DNA of 64,000 nt from Dyadobacter sp. SG02 (GTDB lineage Bacteria > Bacteroidota > Bacteroidia > Cytophagales > Spirosomataceae). Positions within the stretch are counted from its first letter, which is position 1. Every line of letters begins with the position of its first letter. The translations under genes and the position numbers were made by a program. The notes under the pieces were generated by a model. It was given only the letters and a program-made list of their open reading frames with translations. It made no database searches and had not been told where the DNA came from. The DNA is taken from positions 124,001 through 188,000 of the forward strand of contig NZ_FNYL01000007.1 of assembly GCF_900109045.1 (NCBI RefSeq), in the 5' to 3' direction. This document shows positions 37,001-44,562 of the stretch, one piece after another.

Positions 37001-37785
37001 ATGCGGTAAAATTCACGCCACACGGGGAGGTACGCGTGCATGTGTACGTGATCGCACAGGAGGGCAGGGAGGTCAGGCTCGGCTTCGAGGTGAGTGATAC
37101 AGGCATTGGTATTGCGGAGGATAAGCTGGAAAAGTTATTCAAGCCTTTTTCGCAGGTCGATTCGTCCACAACGCGGCGATATGGTGGTTCGGGTCTCGGG
37201 CTGGTGATTTGCGAAAAGCTGACCGCGCTTATGGGCGGAGGGATCGAGGTCAAAAGTGCGTTGAACCAGGGCAGTACCTTCCGGTTCTGGATCACCGCGA
37301 AAGTCGCCCCGGACGTGCGGGAACCGGAAGCAACAGATCAGGGAAAAGACAGTTCGGAAAGAAAACTCCACGTCGATTTCGCCGACCGCTACCCGATGAG
37401 CATACTCGTCGCTGAGGATAACAAAGTGAACCAGATCGTGATCATGAACACGCTGAACAAGCTTGGCTACCGCGCCAACCTCGCGCAAAACGGCCTGGAA
37501 GTGCTCGATCGGGTGCAGAAAGCCGATTACGACGTCATCCTGATGGACATGCAAATGCCCCAAATGGACGGGCTGGAAGCCACAAGGCGGATCAAGGCGC
37601 ATAAAAATATCTCTCACCCATTCATTATCGCCATGACCGCCAATGCATTGCAGCAGGACAAAGACAAATGTTTCGAAGCCGGAATGGACGATTATCTCAG
37701 CAAACCTGTGATTCTGGACGACCTGGTGGTCGTGCTTCAAAAATGGGCCGCCCGCCTCGAAACGCGTACCTCCGGTAATGTCTAA
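34045..37785 (+). CDS. Hybrid two-component sensor (reg-prop propellers, Y_Y_Y, HisKA, HATPase, REC)
   Basis: Hybrid sensor of 1246 residues. A signal peptide (about 1-22) is followed by two predicted seven-bladed propellers made of reg-prop repeats (about 30-690; LWVGTSTGLDRYN, LWLGTDQGLYLFD, MWIGTYAGGVSFL and others). A Y_Y_Y domain (about 720-790) and a transmembrane helix (about 800-820, FRLLTVLLIVALILAVYQI) lead to a coiled linker. HisKA has H869 (MSHEIRTPMNGV). HATPase follows (NLVGNAVKF, DTGIGIAE, GSGLGLVI). The receiver has D1168 (VILMDMQMPQMDG). Unlike the HTCS regulators of gut Bacteroides, no AraC-type output follows, so phosphate must pass to another protein. A TonB receptor gene is divergent from it. 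Confidence 0.95.
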   Translation: MKAIFRRVVLLYILCFQYVLAQEFAPRFRRLTTDHGLSQSHVSAILKGRRGFMWFATEDGLNRYDGYKYTHYKHDPANPASIHDSFVLSLLEDELGKLWVGTSTGLDRYNRETDSFTHYPHPRRSLAINTIFRDSHNRLWLGTDQGLYLFDRSRGTYQLYRYAGTEAGTGSRFVTSITEGKGYVLWVGTEKGLFKLDVESGILSAYEPRILKSGWIKALYYDRSDNLWVGTHGGGVYKLDPAENIVRRFTHNPKDPWSLAHNDILSMAEDGTGKLWIGTENGGISIHDPLTDRFTSIRNNPDNRYSLSNNSIYAIYQDNAENMWIGTYAGGVSFLPKFGPKFDSYRQQVSNPNSLSNNTVLAICGDSTGDDIWIGTDGGGLNRFNRKTKNFTFYRHREGDPRSISNDYLLSVIWVARDVLGLGFHNGGFDFFHVKTGLVEHHLSEEGNPNSLSISDVNNMTRDRDGNLWIGTWKGGLDFYNVKTKEYIHYRHNTADPASISGDIVTTIFQDKKGNIWVGTFNGLDLLLPNRRGFKHFRNKANDPSSISHNKVQSILEAENGDLWIGTVGGGLCYFDQKKQAFRSFSEKDGLASNVVFGIQKDRKNNLWLSTNEGISKFNPLTKSFRNYGISDGLPGNEFRDNSRFQTADGQMYFGGINGFISFYPDSIRYNDFVPPVYITDFQIFNRQVVTGGSDQILKQQISEVKTITIPHDQSVITFEFAALSYTVPEKNQYAYMLEGFDNNWNYAGNKRTATYTNLDPGTYTFRVKGSNNDGLWNETGVAVELIITPPFWLTWWFRLLTVLLIVALILAVYQIRTYTIRKQKRVLEQQIQERTRQLERAIGEQQMAVEKAELANRAKSAFLATMSHEIRTPMNGVIGLASLLAETDLTEEQRNFTKSIQTSGKDLLNVINDILDVSKIESGNMELEEKEFALKACIGEVMDLIRAKTATQPLKLALKIDDNVPSRIVGDRLRLGQIVTNLVGNAVKFTPHGEVRVHVYVIAQEGREVRLGFEVSDTGIGIAEDKLEKLFKPFSQVDSSTTRRYGGSGLGLVICEKLTALMGGGIEVKSALNQGSTFRFWITAKVAPDVREPEATDQGKDSSERKLHVDFADRYPMSILVAEDNKVNQIVIMNTLNKLGYRANLAQNGLEVLDRVQKADYDVILMDMQMPQMDGLEATRRIKAHKNISHPFIIAMTANALQQDKDKCFEAGMDDYLSKPVILDDLVVVLQKWAARLETRTSGNV

Positions 37786-37821
37786 TGCGCATCTGGCGAT
37801 TTGAAATGTCGTAAAAACAAG

Positions 37822-37848
37822 AAGAGCAGCCTGGTAGCTGCTCTTTTG
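37822..37848 (+). terminator. Hairpin terminator of hybrid sensor gene
   Basis: 9-bp stem AAGAGCAGC / GCTGCTCTT, 6-base loop CTGGTA, followed by TTG; 37 bases after the stop. Confidence 0.8.
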
Positions 37849-37980
37849 CGTCTGTTTGTGATGAAGTGTTAATAAGCGTTGATTTTTAACTATTCCGGTA
37901 AAAATCCATGCCATTTTTTTGGTGGACGGCCAACTAATGCCGCCCGTAATAGCTTCTTGTTTGTTGATGGAACAAATATA

Positions 37981-38014
37981 ATGGAATATTTCCATTAATA
38001 AGGAAATATTCCAT
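37981..38014. repeat. 34-bp AT-rich inverted repeat
   Basis: Perfect 13-bp arms ATGGAATATTTCC and GGAAATATTCCAT around ATTAATAA. Each arm is itself close to palindromic (ATGGAA..TTCCAT). It lies between convergent genes, downstream of the hybrid sensor terminator. Confidence 0.7.
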
Positions 38015-38070
38015 GAAAATATTTTTAATCCAAACTAAACGGCCTTGTTGCGGACGCTTTTTGTCCTATT

Positions 38071-38403
38071 TCAATTCAAAGAAGCCAGGGAATCCCGGAG
38101 CGAAACATCCTCGTGCGACGCGTCATACACGCATTGCCCACCCTTCACGACCAGTATTTGGGGAGATTCGTGCTCAACACCAAAATTGCTGGCGATAGCC
38201 TGTGATTCCCTGCGGTTCTGGATCACGTCTACAATGTATATAGGAATCTCAATGTGCGAAGCTGCATTTACCTCGGATTTAAGCTGCCGATAAGCCATCA
38301 AACTTGTCGCGCAACGGGGGCTGTGTTTATAGATAATGGAGTAATCTTCCGATTGATAAATATGATCTACTTCTTGTTCACTGCTAATCGTAATCCAGTT
38401 CAT
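38071..38403 (-). CDS. ytxJ: YtxJ-type bacilliredoxin-like protein
   Basis: A 110-residue thioredoxin-fold protein of the bacillithiol-system YtxJ family (DUF2847). The active-site region YKHSPRCATSLMAYRQL carries C31 in the HSxxC context that defines monothiol bacilliredoxin-like members. IPIYIVDVIQNRRESQAIAS and FGVEHESPQILVVKGGQCVY, including the cis-Pro, complete the fold. It probably removes bacillithiol from oxidised thiols. The presence of this gene suggests that the organism makes bacillithiol, though the biosynthesis genes are not in the window. It ends beyond a long AT-rich palindrome and is divergent from an HTH gene. Confidence 0.92.
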   Translation of the reverse strand: MNWITISSEQEVDHIYQSEDYSIIYKHSPRCATSLMAYRQLKSEVNAASHIEIPIYIVDVIQNRRESQAIASNFGVEHESPQILVVKGGQCVYDASHEDVSLRDSLASLN

Positions 38404-38758
38404 AACCTGTCAAAAATTTCGTCAAACTAATTGCAACAGATTACACAACACGCAATGTAGGGATTTTCATTCCATTGCCTTCGAAAAAGTGCCCTGACGC
38501 CATTCAATCGTACAAATCTGTTATCCATCTTCCCGTTCCGCGGCGGAAAGAGGCAGTTCAAAACCGATTAATTATTGGTTTGTAGAACTCTGTTACCAAA
38601 GCCAAACCTTGTCGTATGAAGAATAAATGAAGGGCGATACATAAACCTATAAGTTTATTTTTTTGGGAATAAATGGTATTTTCGAAGTGATACCGGGGAG
38701 CCTTTACTTAATCAAATTTAATGAAGGGTTGGTCTTTTTGAACTTTTATGACTTGAAT
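38404..38758. other. Intergenic region with an operator-like palindrome
   Basis: No gene is supported before 38759; an in-frame extension to 38663 is possible but reads poorly. ATAAACCTATAAGTTTAT (38641-38658) is 16/18 palindromic and could be an autoregulatory site of the downstream HTH protein. Confidence 0.4.
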
Positions 38759-39103
38759 ATGGAAGCATCAGCAGTATATAGAAAATGGAAAGAAAATGTC
38801 ATTCCGGATACGACTTGGATCAAAGCAGCCGAATGGAGGCAAGAAAATGAATACTGGCTAGATGTATCTTTCGACATCGCATTGAAAGTCGTATGTACGT
38901 TGCGTGAAAAAGGCATGACAAAACGAGACCTCGCCGAATTGATGGGCTGCTCCCCGCAATACATCAGCAAAATCCTGAAAGGCTCCGAGAACCTTACATT
39001 GCAAACGATCTGTAAAATGGAAAAGGTGCTTCAAATCAAATTGATTGAAACACCTTACAGCCATTTAAGTGCGACTACGCCTTCTTCTCAACCGGAACAA
39101 TAA
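38759..39103 (+). CDS. HTH-XRE (antitoxin-like) protein
   Basis: A 114-residue protein with a helix-turn-helix of the XRE/HigA kind (TKRDLAELMGCSPQYISKI, about residues 60-78), followed by KGSENLTLQTICKMEKVL. The N-terminal half (MEASAVYRKWKENVIPDTTW) has no recognised domain. The ATG at 38759 opens a plausible cytosolic protein. Such HTH proteins are often antitoxins, but I see no adjacent toxin gene, so it may be a solitary regulator. The gene is AT-rich compared with its neighbours. Its 3' end overlaps the convergent HtrA-type gene by 29 bases. Confidence 0.8.
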   Translation: MEASAVYRKWKENVIPDTTWIKAAEWRQENEYWLDVSFDIALKVVCTLREKGMTKRDLAELMGCSPQYISKILKGSENLTLQTICKMEKVLQIKLIETPYSHLSATTPSSQPEQ

Positions 39104-40031
39104 TGAAGTTGAGCAGCTCCGTGTGCCGGATCACGGAAACGTCGGTCATGCGGAGAATGTCGCGGGTCGTTAATGCTTTGAAAAGCTCATTGGAATTGCG
39201 TACCGGCTTGCCGTTGAAAGATACGATAATGTCACCTTCCATCAACTGCGAGCGCGAGGCGGGCGTGTTCGGCTCGATGTGCGTGATGAATATCCCGTCG
39301 TGGTTGGGCAGTTTGTGATGCTGACGAACACGCTCATTCAGTGGTACATCCTGCAATTGCAGGCCGAGATATGCCTTGAATACCTTACCATCTCGGATAA
39401 GTTGCCGTGCGATTTCCTTGGCGGTATTGATATCTACCGAAAAGCTAAGCCCTTGCGCGCCCTGAATGACGGCCGTGTTTACGCCAATAACTTCGCCGTC
39501 GGTATTGATCATCGGGCCGCCTGAGTTGCCCGGGTTCAGCGCCGCGTCCGATTGGATCACATTGTCGACAAAACGTCCCGATTGCGTCTGCAGTGTACGG
39601 CCCAGGGCGCTCACGACGCCCGTGGTGACGGTATGCTGGTAACCGTAAGGATTCCCGATGGCGATCACGAACTGGCCGATCTGCAACGCGCCCGAGTCGC
39701 CGAGTTTGGCAACGGAATATCCCTGCGCATATATTTTCAGGATCGCGAGGTCGGTGTCCGGGTCTTTGCCTACCAGCGTGGCTTCGATCTCGTTCTCGTT
39801 CAGAAGGCTTACCATGATTTTCTCCGCGCCTTCTACCACGTGGCTGTTGGTGAAAATCAGCCCGTCCGAAGAGAATATGAACCCCGAGCCAGACCCTGCC
39901 GGCCGTATTTTTCCATTGACTGTTTTGAATATATCGATTTTTACAACGGCATTTTTGATCTGATCAACCGCGCCGATGATCATGCTTGAAAAAGTGTCCA
40001 TAGCTGCTGGGTATCGTTTTGACAAAATCAT
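39075..40031 (-). CDS. HtrA/DegP-like S1C serine protease, no signal peptide
   Basis: Trypsin-like serine protease of 318 residues with one C-terminal PDZ domain (about 225-310, IFITHIEPNTPASRSQLMEG). The triad is H64 (FTNSHVVEG), D94 (DPDTDLAI) and S170 (NPGNSGGP). The N-terminus (MILSKRYPAAMDTFSSMIIG) carries no signal peptide or membrane anchor, so the protein is probably cytoplasmic, unlike periplasmic DegP. A later start at M11 (40001) is also possible and would not change this. Short leaderless S1C proteins of this type occur widely but are poorly studied. It converges with the HTH gene with a 29-base overlap. Confidence 0.93.
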   Translation of the reverse strand: MILSKRYPAAMDTFSSMIIGAVDQIKNAVVKIDIFKTVNGKIRPAGSGSGFIFSSDGLIFTNSHVVEGAEKIMVSLLNENEIEATLVGKDPDTDLAILKIYAQGYSVAKLGDSGALQIGQFVIAIGNPYGYQHTVTTGVVSALGRTLQTQSGRFVDNVIQSDAALNPGNSGGPMINTDGEVIGVNTAVIQGAQGLSFSVDINTAKEIARQLIRDGKVFKAYLGLQLQDVPLNERVRQHHKLPNHDGIFITHIEPNTPASRSQLMEGDIIVSFNGKPVRNSNELFKALTTRDILRMTDVSVIRHTELLNFIIVPVEKKA

Positions 40032-40158
40032 TTCAAAAAGCTATCCAGCGGCACATAAATGCCAAAGTGGCGCGCTGCGAATATGCAACACGCCAAAAGG
40101 GCATAGAGAAAGTGAAGATGTTCGGAAGTAAGCAGCGTCAGCCCGTCCGAATGCCGGC

Positions 40159-40791
40159 TTAATTTCCTATTTCCTTCCTTTTTAATTCAATGATAGTGTC
40201 CATGGAAGCAACGATTAAATCTTCCAGGCTTTGGGAGGCAGCACTTTCCTTTAACATTGGCCTGATGTATTCGGTCAGGAGGTCTCCGAAATCGTCCTGA
40301 TGATAAAACACGGAGCCGAATTTACCGTCGCGATCAAAGTACAGGTAGTTTGCTGATTCAAGATTGTCATTAGTTCTGAACCAGCCAAAACAAATGTATG
40401 CGCTATTGATTCCGTCCCTCACCTCGGCCGATAGTTTATCAATTTCGTATCGGTCATTTCCCCAGCTATGTTTAATCATGTCCAGCAGTCCCAGGCTCAG
40501 GATTTTGTCCCACTTATCGGAAGATTCCAGCGTTTCCGACAAATAGCTAGTCGAGAAAACATCGATACTATTGTTCTCATTCAGGCTATTGCTCTTAATG
40601 TTACCCACGGAGTTATAGAAATCCTTTATTTCCAAAGGCAAGGGGCGGCCGGTTTTCGCTTCGAGCAAGGCGATATGAGCAGGATTGCTCTTTTCACCAT
40701 GCGTGAGCGCGTATAGGGAGGCGTACGGTTCGCGAGCCTTGGAAACCAGACTATTGTATTCGTTTATTTTTGTTAAAATGCTGGTAAACAT
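40159..40791 (-). CDS. SMI1/KNR4 (SUKH)-like protein
   Basis: A 210-residue soluble protein resembling the SUKH superfamily. The family-typical acidic loop is seen in LEAKTGRPLPLEIKDFYNSV, GNIKSNS (about 43-70), and a downstream ANYLYFDRDGKFGSVFYHQD and DDFGDLLTEYI fit the beta-strand and final helix of that fold. SUKH proteins often act as immunity proteins against toxins, but many are of unknown role. No polymorphic toxin gene is adjacent here; the neighbours are the HtrA-type protease and the acetylesterase-like gene. Base composition is more AT-rich than surrounding genes, a hint of transfer. Confidence 0.8.
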   Translation of the reverse strand: MFTSILTKINEYNSLVSKAREPYASLYALTHGEKSNPAHIALLEAKTGRPLPLEIKDFYNSVGNIKSNSLNENNSIDVFSTSYLSETLESSDKWDKILSLGLLDMIKHSWGNDRYEIDKLSAEVRDGINSAYICFGWFRTNDNLESANYLYFDRDGKFGSVFYHQDDFGDLLTEYIRPMLKESAASQSLEDLIVASMDTIIELKRKEIGN

Positions 40792-40828
40792 AGTGTTGTG
40801 TTTTTTTAGTTGTTTTTAACTCAGAGGA

Positions 40829-42826
40829 TCATTTCACAATTTTCAGTTCGCGCCCGTCTACGGATATCACGTAAAATCCTTTTGCCAGGTCCGCAATGTC
40901 TAAACGAATTGCTTTTTCCGTCGTTTGGGTACGTTTTACCAACTTTCCTGTGCTATCGAAGATTTCAATGCGATTCAATGCGTTGGCAGATTCGACCACG
41001 ATCAGGTCCGTAGCAGGGTTCGGGAAGACGCGTACCGTCTCATTTCCTTCGACACGCACACTTACGATGCGGGTCATATCGGTCTGGCCATCGGCATCTA
41101 CTTCTTTCAGGCGGTAGTAATAAATTCCTTTTGGAAGAAATTCTTCATCATAATGATAAAAAGAACTTATGGGTGAGTTTCCGGTCGCATTCACAATTTT
41201 AATGGTCTCGAAGTTTCGGGAATCGTTACTCCGCTGAACCTCGAAGTGGGAGGCATTCACCTCGGAAGCGGTTGCCCAGTCGAGCGTAATGCGCCCGTTG
41301 CCGCCCATGCGCGCGCTGAACGATTGCCAGGTTACAGGCAGCGGCGTTCCGGAAACATTCAATGCAGGAGAGAATACAGTGTTTCGGTTGGAATCGATGA
41401 TTTTCAACTTGTACAATCCGGCGCCGACGGTCCATTGCTGGGTGGTATTTTGTACCTGATTGCAATTGCCGCCCGAAAGCCAGTTATACTGCGAGCCGCC
41501 GGGTAGCCCGGGGCCTGTAAATGTTATTTGTGAACCGCCCGACGCGTATGCCGCGTCGACAGTCGGCGGTGGAGTGGCTGTGTAAGGGTTCGATTGACTG
41601 AGGAAATCGGTTGTGATCTTGTCGGCCCAGAAGCCTGCAAGGTGGATCAACCCGGAGTAGACCTGGCCGTCGGGGGAAGGTGTAACGCCGTCGCCGCGGA
41701 AATGGATTTCGTCGTGCCGGTACTCGATGGTGTAATAAGGGTCCGTTTCGGGGCCCTGGAATACGTGCGGGTAAAGGCCGTCGTTGTTGATCAGCTCGTT
41801 TTGGGCATTCACGACATTGGCCGAAACACGGGTGGCACCATTGACGGTAAAACGCGAAGCACGCGCGACAACCCATGCGAGGTTAGGTTTGCCGGTGAGG
41901 TTGCGGCTGGCGTTGACAACATCCCAAAGCGACGATAAATAATGATTGTAAGTATTGTCGCCGGGTTGTTCGAGAAAGTTATCCGTTTCCCCCTGATGCC
42001 ATAAAACGGCCCTCACACCCAGCTGGGCAATATAATTGTTCAATGCGAGCCGCAAATGCCCGAATGGCAGGCCCACCGGAAATGTGTATCCGAATGCGCT
42101 GGTGGTCACGCCGTTAGGGTCGATGGTTTGTTTCCAGTTCTCGATGCCGGTGCTCGACCAGCCGCCATTGAATATCATTACAGGTACATGCAGCTTTTCA
42201 TAAATTTTGTCGCCGAAAGAACCCCAGCACCATGCATAGTTACCGAATGGTGCCGTTTTGACATTGGCATCGAGGTGAACGAACTCGGGGCAGGGAAGCT
42301 GGACGTCGGGATAGGGCGTAATGGTGGAAGTACCCGGATCGACATTCTGGAAATTGACGCTATTGACCTGGTCGTGAGACGCTCCCGGGCCATTCGGGTT
42401 GGAATCACCCCCCGTCGAATTGGATTGCCCGGCTACGACAAATACTTCGCCCACGCCCACGCGCGACAGCGTTGCGACCGACGAAGCGGCACCGTTTAAG
42501 ACACCCCGCGCCTCCAACTGGTACCAGCCGCCTTTCAAATGTACCGAACCGAAGAACTGGCCCGCAGAAATCTGATCATCGAGGGTGGCCCAGCCGCCTC
42601 CTGCCGGAAACGATTCACCCTCGCCCGGTACCCGGGGCGTAAGCCGCACTTCAATCTTTTGATAGGTCTGCGTGATATACCCACCTATGTATACGTCGGC
42701 CTCATTAGCATTATTCCGCTGGAAAACGGCCCTTTCGGTTGGAAATGTTACTACAACCTGGGCTAACGTTTTGTGTGAGGTGATAAAAACTAATAATAAA
42801 ATAAGGAGTGGTAGATTTTTTTTCAT
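40829..42826 (-). CDS. Secreted SASA-type acetylesterase-like protein with T9SS sorting tail
   Basis: Secreted protein of 665 residues. Signal peptide about 1-22 (FITSHKTLAQ). The SGNH-like domain (about 125-400) opens with EVFVVAGQSNSTGG, S135 being the likely nucleophile; ALLWHQGE-type sequence appears as VRAVLWHQGETDNF near 275, and EYRHDEIHFRGDG near 370 provides the Asp/His pair. This is the sialate O-acetylesterase/carbohydrate esterase (SASA) fold. A C-terminal linker with fibronectin-like strands leads to a type A sorting domain (about 595-665, RVFPNPATDLIVV), which implies export by the type IX secretion system. The acetylated substrate is unknown. Confidence 0.9.
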   Translation of the reverse strand: MKKNLPLLILLLVFITSHKTLAQVVVTFPTERAVFQRNNANEADVYIGGYITQTYQKIEVRLTPRVPGEGESFPAGGGWATLDDQISAGQFFGSVHLKGGWYQLEARGVLNGAASSVATLSRVGVGEVFVVAGQSNSTGGDSNPNGPGASHDQVNSVNFQNVDPGTSTITPYPDVQLPCPEFVHLDANVKTAPFGNYAWCWGSFGDKIYEKLHVPVMIFNGGWSSTGIENWKQTIDPNGVTTSAFGYTFPVGLPFGHLRLALNNYIAQLGVRAVLWHQGETDNFLEQPGDNTYNHYLSSLWDVVNASRNLTGKPNLAWVVARASRFTVNGATRVSANVVNAQNELINNDGLYPHVFQGPETDPYYTIEYRHDEIHFRGDGVTPSPDGQVYSGLIHLAGFWADKITTDFLSQSNPYTATPPPTVDAAYASGGSQITFTGPGLPGGSQYNWLSGGNCNQVQNTTQQWTVGAGLYKLKIIDSNRNTVFSPALNVSGTPLPVTWQSFSARMGGNGRITLDWATASEVNASHFEVQRSNDSRNFETIKIVNATGNSPISSFYHYDEEFLPKGIYYYRLKEVDADGQTDMTRIVSVRVEGNETVRVFPNPATDLIVVESANALNRIEIFDSTGKLVKRTQTTEKAIRLDIADLAKGFYVISVDGRELKIVK

Positions 42827-43052
42827 ACGCTATTTTTTTAGAATGAATGGATAGAGCTGGTTTGTTGATACACGTTTTAAATGCCAAAAACACCCCGTAC
42901 ATTCCTGGTGAGGAGTGCATACGTAATATCCGGGAAGAAGTGAAGGACTTTTCTCTATCGAAAGTTAGGCAAATAAGTGATCCGAAATGCAGCGGTTAAC
43001 GGCCCCATTTATTTTATGGCATTCCGGAGCTCCTGCACCCGGACAAAACCTC

Positions 43053-43060
43053 TAAATTTG
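43053..43060 (+). promoter_or_regulatory. -7 element (TAAATTTG) adjoining the start codon
   Basis: TAAATTTG matches TAnnTTTG and ends 4 bases before the ATG of the DUF2958 gene at 43065, leaving almost no room for a leader. A second in-frame ATG lies at 43074. Confidence 0.5.
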
Positions 43061-43064
43061 CCCC

Positions 43065-43451
43065 ATGTCAAAAATGATCCCGCAAAATCTGATCGAAATA
43101 ATGGTCCACAATGCGCAAGAAGTGCAAAACCAGCTTGCAAAAGACCACGCGCCTGTTGTGAAACTGCATTCCAAATATGGTAAGGCCATATGGCTGCTCT
43201 CCGAGCTCGACCCTGTCAACAATATTGCTTTCGGCCTCTGCGACCTCGGACAGGGCAACCCGGAGCTCAGCTACGTCTCGTTATCCGACCTCGCGAGCCT
43301 CAAACACGCCCGCCTGAAAGTGCCGATGGTCGAAACCGATCCCGCATTCGAAGGAAAGTATCCGATGAGCACCTACCTGAAAGCGGCGAAGGCGGCTGGC
43401 AGGATAGTGGAAGAAGACGCCGTCCTGAGCTTGCTGAGCCCGCTCGAATAA
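43065..43451 (+). CDS. DUF2958 domain-containing protein
   Basis: A 128-residue cytosolic protein of the DUF2958 family: PVVKLHSKYGKAIWLLSELD, IAFGLCDLGQGNPELSYVSL and the C-terminal half. The family is often found on plasmids and integrative elements but also occurs as a single chromosomal gene; no integrase or conjugation gene lies nearby. Its function is not established. It has its own -7 element immediately upstream, which suggests leaderless or nearly leaderless expression. It ends about 105 bp before the dioxygenase operon, with no obvious terminator between. Confidence 0.9.
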   Translation: MSKMIPQNLIEIMVHNAQEVQNQLAKDHAPVVKLHSKYGKAIWLLSELDPVNNIAFGLCDLGQGNPELSYVSLSDLASLKHARLKVPMVETDPAFEGKYPMSTYLKAAKAAGRIVEEDAVLSLLSPLE

Positions 43452-43508
43452 TTTTTCAATTTCCGTTTTTCTTGTCCTAGTTCAATGCCTTGCCCCTGCC
43501 CGGGAGTA

Positions 43509-43516
43509 TACCTTTG
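43509..43516 (+). promoter_or_regulatory. -7 element (TACCTTTG) of dioxygenase operon
   Basis: TACCTTTG matches TAnnTTTG, 40 bases before the ATG at 43557. TTG at 43490-43492 is a possible, somewhat close, -33 element. It probably drives the following detoxification cluster. Confidence 0.55.
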
Positions 43517-43556
43517 TATCATCAAAAACAAAGAGACATCTTAACTGAACAAGACA

Positions 43557-44495
43557 ATGGAAAATACAATCAACGGCATCCACCACATTACCGCAATCGC
43601 TGGCGACGCCAAAACCAACTACGATTTTTATACAAGGGTATTAGGCCTGAGAATGGTGAAAAAAACCGTCAATTTTGACGATCCTAATACCTACCATTTT
43701 TACTACGGTGACGAAAACGGTACGCCTGGTTCGATCCTGACATTCTTCCCATGGGGTAACCAGATCCCCGCCGGACGCAGAGGAACCCGCCAGGCCACCG
43801 AGATCGGGTATTCGGTGCCGGAAGGTAGTCTGGATTTCTGGTTGAAAAGATTGGAAGCCAACAAAATCACCTATAACAAACCTGCCGAGAAATTCGGGGA
43901 GCAATACCTGACTTTCCTTGATCCCGATGGTTTGAAATTTGAACTGACCGTCCCTAAAATCACGGATAACCGCATTCCATGGACAACTCCCGAAGTGACA
44001 GCGGAATATGCGACACGTGGTTTTCATAATGTGACGATCACATCGAACAATATCGAAGAGACTGCCAAAGTATTGACCGACATTTTCGGTTACCGCCTCG
44101 CCGAGCAGCATGTGAACCGGTTCCGCTTTGTGACCGACGCCGTTGAGAATGCGAACATCGTCGATCTGGTGGAAGCTCCCGGTGAAAGAGCGGGCCATGT
44201 TGCCAAAGGCTCGGTTCACCACATCGCATTCCGCGTTGCGAACGATGATATTTTAATGGAGTTCCGCAAAAAAGTACTGGACGCCGGTTTGCAGATCACC
44301 GATAAAATCGACAGAAACTACTTCTATTCGCTCTATTTCCGTGAACCAGGAGGCGTATTGTTCGAAATCGCAAGTGATAACCCAGGCTTCGCAACCGACG
44401 AAACGGTGGAACAATTGGGTTCAGGTTTAATGCTGCCCGCTCAATACGAACCTCGCAGAGAACAGATTGTGAAAGTGTTGCCGGTACTTAATTAA
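43557..44495 (+). CDS. Ring-cleaving VOC dioxygenase, MhqO-like
   Basis: Extradiol-type dioxygenase-like protein of 312 residues with two VOC modules (about 1-140 and 150-285). The first begins INGIHHITAIAGDAKTNYDF, with H9/H10 in the metal-ligand region; FYYGDENGTPGSILTFFPWG is a family signature of MhqA/MhqO. The second begins YATRGFHNVTITSNNIEETA and holds SVHHIAFRV and YFREPGGVLFEIASD, the latter containing the Glu ligand. In Bacillus, MhqO/MhqE act against methylhydroquinone and catechol stress. It is first in a cluster with MhqD-like and pirin genes, which supports a quinone-detoxification role. Confidence 0.92.
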   Translation: MENTINGIHHITAIAGDAKTNYDFYTRVLGLRMVKKTVNFDDPNTYHFYYGDENGTPGSILTFFPWGNQIPAGRRGTRQATEIGYSVPEGSLDFWLKRLEANKITYNKPAEKFGEQYLTFLDPDGLKFELTVPKITDNRIPWTTPEVTAEYATRGFHNVTITSNNIEETAKVLTDIFGYRLAEQHVNRFRFVTDAVENANIVDLVEAPGERAGHVAKGSVHHIAFRVANDDILMEFRKKVLDAGLQITDKIDRNYFYSLYFREPGGVLFEIASDNPGFATDETVEQLGSGLMLPAQYEPRREQIVKVLPVLN

Positions 44496-44500
44496 TGATC

Positions 44501-44562
44501 GAATGACTGAATGATTGAATGACTGAATAGCAGTATTCGGTCATTCAGTCATTCAATCATTC
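44501..44562. repeat. Palindromic intergenic repeat, copy A
   Basis: Long hairpin with 29-base arms (44501-44529 and 44534-44562), 26 of 29 paired, 4-base loop. The arms are tandem GAATGANT units. It sits immediately after the dioxygenase stop codon and ends with TTCAAAATTAAA, the same boundary sequence as copy B at 56505. Confidence 0.85.

Noticed and set aside
43065..43451. DUF2958 and SUKH-like genes as marks of an integrated mobile element
   Set aside because: No integrase, transposase, conjugation gene, tRNA or flanking direct repeat was seen; ordinary chromosomal genes lie on both sides.
44501..44562. CRISPR-like array from the regular 8-base units
   Set aside because: Units are contiguous without spacers and fold as one hairpin; no cas genes in the window.
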